Assembly: GCF_017814915.1 (NCBI RefSeq)
Contig: NZ_JAGIPZ010000003.1
Span: 124,001-188,000 of the forward strand
Reading direction: 5' to 3'
From: Herbaspirillum sp. LeCh32-8
GTDB lineage: Bacteria; Pseudomonadota; Gammaproteobacteria; Burkholderiales; Burkholderiaceae_D
DNA: 64,000 nt
Both the position numbers and the translations under genes were made by a program. The notes under the pieces are model-generated. The model did no database searches. It saw only the letters and a program-made list of their open reading frames with translations, and was not told where the DNA came from. Below, piece by piece: positions 59,759 through 64,000 of this stretch (its first letter is position 1; every line of letters starts with the position of its first letter).

Positions 59759-60208
59759 ATGTTCAAGAAATTCACCCTGCTCTGCGGCGCCCTGGCCTGC
59801 ACCATGATGATCGCCAATGCCCCGGCCGCCGCCGCCGGCAAGGGCGAGCAGGCGGTGGAGGCCGCCGTCGAGAAGCTGCGCGTAGTGATGGTCGATCCCG
59901 ACCTCAAGCAACTGGAAGCGCTGACCGCCAAAGACCTGAGCTATGGCCACTCCGGCGGCAAGGTGCAAACCCAGGCCGAGTTCATCGACGACCTCAAGAC
60001 CGGCGCCTCCGACTTCGTCAACATGAAGCTGCTGGACCAGACCGTGAAGGTAGTCGGCGACAACGCCATCGTGCGCCACACGCTGGACGCCGACACCAAT
60101 GACTCCGGCAAGCCCGGCCACGTGACCATCAAGGTCCTGCAGGTATGGCAGAAGCAGCATGGCCATTGGGTGCTGCTGGCGCGCCAGGCTGTGCGCCCGG
60201 CAAACTGA
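59759..60208 (+). CDS. DUF4440/NTF2-like secreted protein
   Basis: A 149-residue protein with signal peptide (FTLLCGALACTMMIANAPAA) and an NTF2/SnoaL-like domain: VEAAVEKLRVVMVDPDLKQL, LSYGHSGGKVQTQAEFIDDL, and KVLQVWQKQHGHWVLLARQA. Such domains bind or turn over small ligands; the family is of unknown function. AAGGAG lies nine bases before the ATG. It follows the FadR gene by 69 bp and could be in the same transcript. A GC-rich hairpin at 60292-60315 lies downstream. Confidence 0.86.
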   Translation: MFKKFTLLCGALACTMMIANAPAAAAGKGEQAVEAAVEKLRVVMVDPDLKQLEALTAKDLSYGHSGGKVQTQAEFIDDLKTGASDFVNMKLLDQTVKVVGDNAIVRHTLDADTNDSGKPGHVTIKVLQVWQKQHGHWVLLARQAVRPAN

Positions 60209-60254
60209 GCGCGATCGCGGCTGCTTGCCGTCACCGCAGGCAGCCGCAGCAGGC

Positions 60255-60279
60255 AATAGGAAATAGGAAATAGGAAATA
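60255..60279 (+). repeat. Heptanucleotide tandem repeat (AATAGGA)3.6
   Basis: Three perfect AATAGGA units plus AATA between the DUF4440 and MgtC-family genes. A seven-base unit is not a multiple of three and could vary in copy number by slippage. Confidence 0.85.
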
Positions 60280-60291
60280 CGCAGAACACAT

Positions 60292-60315
60292 GACGGGCGG
60301 CGAAGGCTGCCCGTC
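60292..60315 (+). terminator. Hairpin after the DUF4440 gene
   Basis: GACGGGCGGC / GCTGCCCGTC, ten-bp stem with one wobble pair and loop GAAG, followed by TTCATT. A second hairpin GCGGCTGC...GCAGCCGC lies at 60217-60247, closer to the stop. Confidence 0.6.
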
Positions 60316-60446
60316 TTCATTACGGCATCCTGATCATCATTTTTCTATTTTTCTCGAAATAGCCGCCGCTCCGATATCGCGCCGGATCATTTCATGCCGT
60401 GCCCAGTCAATCAAGCCTTCACATAAGGCGGACGAGGCGCAACACG

Positions 60447-61127
60447 ATGATGATTTCGACAACGGACCTGATCTTGAGACTGGCGGTCGCGGCGATGCTC
60501 GGCGGCGTGATCGGGATCGAACGACAACGACTTTCCCGCTCGGCCGGGCTGCGCACGCATATGCTGGTCAGCTTGGGCGCGAGCCTGTTCATGCTGGTTT
60601 CCTCCTATGGTTTTTTCTCCGTTCTGACGGCCGACAAGGTAGTGCTGGATCCCTCCCGCATGGCGGCTCAGGTCGTCTCGGGCATCGGCTTTCTGGGCGC
60701 CGGTTCGATCCTGCTGCGCGGGGACATCATCCGCGGCCTGACCACCGCCGCCAGCTTGTGGACGGCCGCGGCGATCGGACTGGCCACCGGCGCCGGCATG
60801 TATGAGGCCGGCATCGCGGGCACTGTGCTGGTGCTGTTGATCCTCGCCGGGATCCGACAGCTGGAGCGTCGCTACTTCGCCGACAAGGAAAACCGCCAGC
60901 TGCAACTGCTCGTGCGCTCAGGCATGTTCGATGCCGACTTGCTGCGCGACACGCTGGGGGACGGCGCGCGGCAGGTAGACGGCTTCAGCGTGCGCAAGGC
61001 TGTGCAGGAGGATTGCGATGAAGTCACGCTCACCTTCACGCATCTGCGCCCGGCCGACCTGCAACAGATCATGCGCACGCTGCTGGCGCACGAGGCCATC
61101 CGCTCGATCAACTACGCCGCTCATTGA
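60447..61127 (+). CDS. MgtC/SapB-family inner-membrane protein
   Basis: A 226-residue protein. The N-terminal membrane half has the MgtC hallmark segments GGVIGIERQRLSRSAGLRTH, MLVSLGASLFMLVSS, VVSGIGFLGAGSILL and TTAASLWTAAAIGLATGAGM. The C-terminal soluble part (about 155-226) ends LLAHEAIRSINYAAH and resembles an ACT-like domain. In pathogens MgtC acts in Mg limitation and inhibits ATP synthase; in environmental species the role is unclear. GAGG precedes the ATG at 60447, which is followed by another ATG codon. Confidence 0.88.
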   Translation: MMISTTDLILRLAVAAMLGGVIGIERQRLSRSAGLRTHMLVSLGASLFMLVSSYGFFSVLTADKVVLDPSRMAAQVVSGIGFLGAGSILLRGDIIRGLTTAASLWTAAAIGLATGAGMYEAGIAGTVLVLLILAGIRQLERRYFADKENRQLQLLVRSGMFDADLLRDTLGDGARQVDGFSVRKAVQEDCDEVTLTFTHLRPADLQQIMRTLLAHEAIRSINYAAH

Positions 61128-61441
61128 GGGGGGCACCCCGGGGATCCGACCGGCGAGCAAAATCACCAAATTCTCACAATTACTCGTAAATAATTTTCCT
61201 ATACACAAGCAATTTGTCGCCATCTGTCACCAACATCGTGAAAACCACGTCATTTAGGGAAAATCCCGATAGAAAAACGATCGTTCCCTTTTACAATTCA
61301 ACCTCATCGGGCGGAGGGATTTGAGGGACCGATATCATCGGTAACCGCCGGAGTTCAACAAAAAGGAAGAGCCAATCCGGCGCGCCCCCCAACAGGCCTG
61401 CCTGGGCGTCTTTTCCCAAAGAATTGATAGGCGGAACTGAA
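61128..61441. other. Upstream region of the chemotaxis receptor gene
   Basis: 314 bp without a gene. The AT-rich portion (61160-61310) probably holds the promoter; CCCGATAG at 61264-61271 resembles the -10 of flagellar sigma-28 promoters, but no matching -35 is at the right distance. No riboswitch is recognised. Confidence 0.5.
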
Positions 61442-63079
61442 ATGAATTACCTGAGCCGGTTCAATATCGGAACCCAGCTGCGTCTGGGCTTTGGCATCTT
61501 GATCGTCCTGATGCTGATCCTCGTCTCCTTCGCGCTCTCGCGGATGAATTCCATCTCGGCCGCGGTCAAGCACCAAGACCAGGTGCGCGCCACCAAGCTG
61601 GAGCCGCTGTACGTCGCCCGTGAAGCGCTGGACCAGACCGGTCTGGCCGCGCGCAACGCCTACATTTTCCAGGACGACGCCGACGCCAGGAAGGAGCTGG
61701 CCATCCTCGACGAACAGAAGGCGGTGTATCTGGAGGCCAGCAAGCAGCTGGAAACCGTATTCGGCAACGACGCCCAATTCGCCAAGGTGAAGGCCGGTCT
61801 GCTGGCCATGGCCGAAGAGCTCAAGCGTCCGCGCAAATACCGCGAGGCCGGCCAGCTGACCGAGTACGGCGTGTTCCTGGTCAAGGAATGCAGCCCGCTG
61901 CGACGCCAGATCGTGCAGGACATCGACGTGCTGCTGAAGTCGGTGCAAAAGGAAAATGAAGAAGCCAGCGACCTCGCCGAAGGCCTGTTCGACAGCTCGC
62001 TACGGCTGATCATGGCCTGTACCGCGATCATCCTGGCCGTGTCGGTGACGACCGCCTGGCTGATCCGCAAGAGCCTGGTCGGCCAGCTCGGCGGTGAGCC
62101 GCGCTACGCGGTGGAAATCGCCGGCCGCATCGCCCACGGCGAACTGTCGACGCCGGTCGATACCCGACGCGACGACGCCTCCAGCCTGCTCTTCGAAATC
62201 CGCCTGATGCGCGACAAGCTGGCCTCGCTGGTGCAGCAGGTGCGTATCGGCACCGACACCATCGCCGGGGCATCCTCGGAGATCGCCATCGGCAACCAGA
62301 ACCTGTCCGAGCGTACCGAACACCAGGCCGAAACCCTGGAGAAGACCGTGGCCGCGCTGGACGACCTGACCCAGGCCGTGCGCCGCAACGCCGAAAACGC
62401 GCAGCAGGCCAACCAGCTGGCCAACTCGGCCTCCAGCATCGCCGCCAAGGGCGGCGCGGTGGTGAACCAGGTAGTGAGCACCATGGGCGTGATCGACGAC
62501 TCCTCGCGCAAGATCGTGGACATCATCGGCGTGATCGACGGCATCGCCTTCCAGACCAACATCCTCGCCCTGAACGCCGCAGTGGAAGCCGCGCGCGCCG
62601 GCGAACAGGGCCGCGGCTTCGCGGTCGTCGCCTCCGAAGTGCGCTCGCTGGCGCAACGCTCGGCGGCTGCGGCCAAGGAGATCAAGGAACTGATCGACAG
62701 CTCGGTGGCCAGCGTGGCCGACGGCAGCCGCCTGGTGCAGGAAGCCGGCGACACCATGGGTGAAGTGGTGACCAGCGTGCAGCGCGTGACCGCCATCGTG
62801 GGCGAGATCAGCGCCGCCAGCGCCGCCCAGAGTACCGGCATCCACGCCGTCAACGACGCTATCGCACTGTTGGACGAGAACACCCAGCAAAACGCCGCGC
62901 TGGTCGAGGAAGCGGCGGCCGCCTCACAGTCGATGAGTCAGCAGGCCGAACACCTCACGCGGCTGGTCGGCGCCTTCAAGTTGAGCCAGGCGCAGATGGA
63001 CGGCGACGTGGTCGATACCGAGGCGCACATCGTCGATGTCGACGGCGCGCCTGTGCAAAAGCGCATCGGATCGAGCTGA
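61442..63079 (+). CDS. Methyl-accepting chemotaxis protein
   Basis: A 545-residue receptor. TM1 at about 15-33, a four-helix-bundle type ligand domain at about 34-188, TM2 at about 190-211, HAMP to about 265, then the methylation and signalling helices. The hairpin tip is [20 protein letters not shown] followed by [20 protein letters not shown]. The C-terminus ends VQKRIGSS without a CheR-binding NWETF pentapeptide, so methylation depends on other receptors. The start is ATG 61442 behind GGCGGAAC; an ATT/TTG region upstream is less likely. Ligand unknown. Confidence 0.92.
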   Translation: MNYLSRFNIGTQLRLGFGILIVLMLILVSFALSRMNSISAAVKHQDQVRATKLEPLYVAREALDQTGLAARNAYIFQDDADARKELAILDEQKAVYLEASKQLETVFGNDAQFAKVKAGLLAMAEELKRPRKYREAGQLTEYGVFLVKECSPLRRQIVQDIDVLLKSVQKENEEASDLAEGLFDSSLRLIMACTAIILAVSVTTAWLIRKSLVGQLGGEPRYAVEIAGRIAHGELSTPVDTRRDDASSLLFEIRLMRDKLASLVQQVRIGTDTIAGASSEIAIGNQNLSERTEHQAETLEKTVAALDDLTQAVRRNAENAQQANQLANSASSIAAKGGAVVNQVVSTMGVIDDSSRKIVDIIGVIDGIAFQTNILALNAAVEAARAGEQGRGFAVVASEVRSLAQRSAAAAKEIKELIDSSVASVADGSRLVQEAGDTMGEVVTSVQRVTAIVGEISAASAAQSTGIHAVNDAIALLDENTQQNAALVEEAAAASQSMSQQAEHLTRLVGAFKLSQAQMDGDVVDTEAHIVDVDGAPVQKRIGSS

Positions 63080-63099
63080 TCGGGTTCGCCCGGCAATGA

Positions 63100-63131
63100 A
63101 AAACGGCCCGCGCTTGCGGGCCGTTTTCTTT
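63100..63131. terminator. Terminator after the chemotaxis receptor gene
   Basis: Nine-bp perfect stem ACGGCCCGC / GCGGGCCGT with loop GCTT, extended by A/T pairs and followed by TTTCTTTT; 20 bp past the stop. Confidence 0.92.
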
Positions 63132-63163
63132 TGTTGCTGTCGGCGCGGGTGAGGCGCGACGAA

Positions 63164-63195
63164 CGATGCTGGGTCCCCGCTTTCGCAGGGACGAC
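63164..63195 (+). repeat. REP-like dispersed palindrome, copy 9
   Basis: CGATGCTGGG, core TCCCCGCTTTCGCAGGGA (one stem mismatch), CGAC. First of four alternating copies between convergent genes. Confidence 0.82.
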
Positions 63196-63244
63196 GGCAA
63201 GTGGATGAACTCCAACCAGCGGTGAATCAAGCCATCTCTTGCGT

Positions 63245-63276
63245 GTCGTTCCTGCGAAAGCAGGAACCCAGCGACG
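63245..63276 (-). repeat. REP-like dispersed palindrome, copy 10
   Basis: Reverse copy: GTCG, core TTCCTGCGAAAGCAGGAA, CCCAGCGACG. Perfect stem of the variant type. Confidence 0.85.
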
Positions 63277-63318
63277 TGATCGCATTGACTGTCCCAGGCG
63301 CCGGAGGAGCGCTGAGAA

Positions 63319-63350
63319 CGACGCCGGCTCCCTGTTTTCGCAGGGACGAC
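63319..63350 (+). repeat. REP-like dispersed palindrome, copy 11
   Basis: CGACGCCGGC, core TCCCTGTTTTCGCAGGGA with one T-G wobble, CGAC. Confidence 0.82.
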
Positions 63351-63398
63351 AAGTCACAGGTGGGATCGACCGGGTGAAGGGTCAAGGACCTCTTCAGC

Positions 63399-63430
63399 GT
63401 CGTCCCGGCGCAGGCCGGGATCCAGTGTCG
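63399..63430 (-). repeat. REP-like dispersed palindrome, copy 12
   Basis: Reverse copy: GTCG, core TCCCGGCGCAGGCCGGGA, TCCAGTGTCG; it ends 14 bp before the stop of the leftward efflux gene. Confidence 0.86.
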
Positions 63431-63444
63431 TTACGCCCCGCCGC

Positions 63445-64000
63445 TCACGACGCCGGCTTCGCCGCCGGCGTCTGCGTCTGCTCGTTCCAGCCGCCGCCCA
63501 GCACCTTGTACAAGGTGATGCGGTTGCTCTGCTCGGTCAGTCGCAGCGAGATCAGCGTCTGCTGCGCCGAGTACAGCGTGCGCTGCGCCACCAGCGTGGT
63601 CAGGTAGCTGTCGATGCCGTTCTTGTAGCGGGCCTCGGACAGGCGGAACGACTTTTCGCTGGCGGCGGTGGACTTGCCCTGCGCATCCAGTCGCTGGTCC
63701 AGCGTGGCGCGCACGGCCAGCGCATCGGCCACCTCGCGGAAGGCGGTCTGGATCGCCTTCTCGTAGTTGGCCACGTCGATGTCGCGCGTGATCTTGGCCG
63801 AGTCCAGGCTGGCGCGCAGGCTGCCGGCATTGAAGATCGGCAGGTTGATCGACGGCGCGAAGCTCCACGATCCGCTGCCGGCCTTGAACAGGCCGCCCAG
63901 CGTGCGGCTGGCGGTGCCGCCGCTGGCCGTCAGCGTAATGCTGGGGAAGAAGGCCGTGCGCGCGGCGCCGATGTCGGCATTGGCCGACTTCAGCGTGTGC
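63445..64000 (-). CDS. RND-type outer-membrane efflux lipoprotein (OprM/NodT-like), N-terminus beyond window
   Basis: Reverse-strand reading is open to the window edge and gives about 184 C-terminal residues. [38 protein letters not shown], and [20 protein letters not shown] are the second OEP repeat of OprM/AdeK/NodT-type channels, and [24 protein letters not shown] wording (in frame near 63600) is the family's most conserved stretch. It ends [17 protein letters not shown]. Such channels work with RND pumps exporting drugs or solvents; pump genes are expected to the right, upstream on this strand. It differs from the CzcC-type channel at the other edge. Confidence 0.9.
   Translation of the reverse strand, partial: HTLKSANADIGAARTAFFPSITLTASGGTASRTLGGLFKAGSGSWSFAPSINLPIFNAGSLRASLDSAKITRDIDVANYEKAIQTAFREVADALAVRATLDQRLDAQGKSTAASEKSFRLSEARYKNGIDSYLTTLVAQRTLYSAQQTLISLRLTEQSNRITLYKVLGGGWNEQTQTPAAKPAS

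Noticed and set aside
61240..61271. Sigma-28 flagellar promoter before the chemotaxis receptor gene
   Set aside because: CCCGATAG resembles the -10 element, but no TAAA-type -35 occurs at the required distance.
61310..61440. Possible cyclic-di-GMP riboswitch in the receptor leader
   Set aside because: The conserved tetraloop-receptor and core sequences are not present; only general GC-rich pairing is seen.

Overview
The window looks like chromosomal DNA of a GC-rich betaproteobacterium, most likely an Oxalobacteraceae member close to Herbaspirillum. This is inferred from gene content and codon style (CzcI, DUF4148 proteins, trimeric porin, NagK/NagA/NagB-II route, FAD-gluconate dehydrogenase trio), not from a marker gene. 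About 60 protein genes are supported. I see no rRNA, tRNA, CRISPR array, transposase, integrase or phage gene. The sequence reads as ordinary chromosome rather than an island. Both window edges cut a TolC-type outer-membrane efflux gene.

1-4.4 kb: heavy-metal efflux locus. czcC (cut) and czcI read leftward next to a DUF4148 protein and diverge from a CzcR/CzcS-type two-component pair; a perfect palindrome lies in the shared promoter region. 4.4-8.8 kb: porin, heme oxygenase, DUF454 membrane protein, aldo/keto reductase. 8.9-20.6 kb: the most coherent system. A leftward operon encodes a sugar-binding protein, an OmpR-type regulator and an EnvZ-type kinase. It diverges from a rightward operon with a complete sugar ABC transporter followed by N-acetylglucosamine kinase, NagA and a NagB-II deaminase. 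The divergent region carries two TGTAA-N5-TGTAA direct repeats 110 bp apart, which are candidate regulator sites. This suggests extracytoplasmic two-component control of amino-sugar use.

20.6-35.4 kb: thioesterase, two VOC proteins, a three-subunit FAD/cytochrome c dehydrogenase (gluconate type), an ArsR regulator diverging from an Old Yellow Enzyme with a perfect 20-bp palindrome between them, small membrane proteins, GST, EamA exporter, ornithine-cyclodeaminase-like enzyme, LysR regulator, nicotinamidase-like hydrolase. 35.4-46.2 kb: small envelope proteins including a second DUF4148 protein, an iron-permease-like protein, an MFS transporter, a NarL-type two-component pair, MipA/OmpV, a free-standing histidine-kinase ATPase domain, and an SNF2 helicase.

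46.2-59.7 kb: uptake and catabolism genes. These include an SsuA-like binding protein with a flavin monooxygenase and an isochorismatase-like hydrolase, a DadA-like oxidase, an MFS transporter diverging from a FadR-type regulator, and a family-3 ABC transporter next to uronate dehydrogenase and a second FadR-type regulator. A 22-bp motif occurs once in each of the two control regions of that last group. 59.7-64 kb: DUF4440 protein, MgtC-family protein, chemotaxis receptor, and the C-terminal part of an OprM/NodT-like efflux protein.

A family of at least twelve short dispersed palindromes (REP-like) occurs only between genes, eight of them as inverted pairs at convergent gene ends. One pair sits inside what looks like a single terminator whose two perfect 24-bp arms are now about 150 bp apart.
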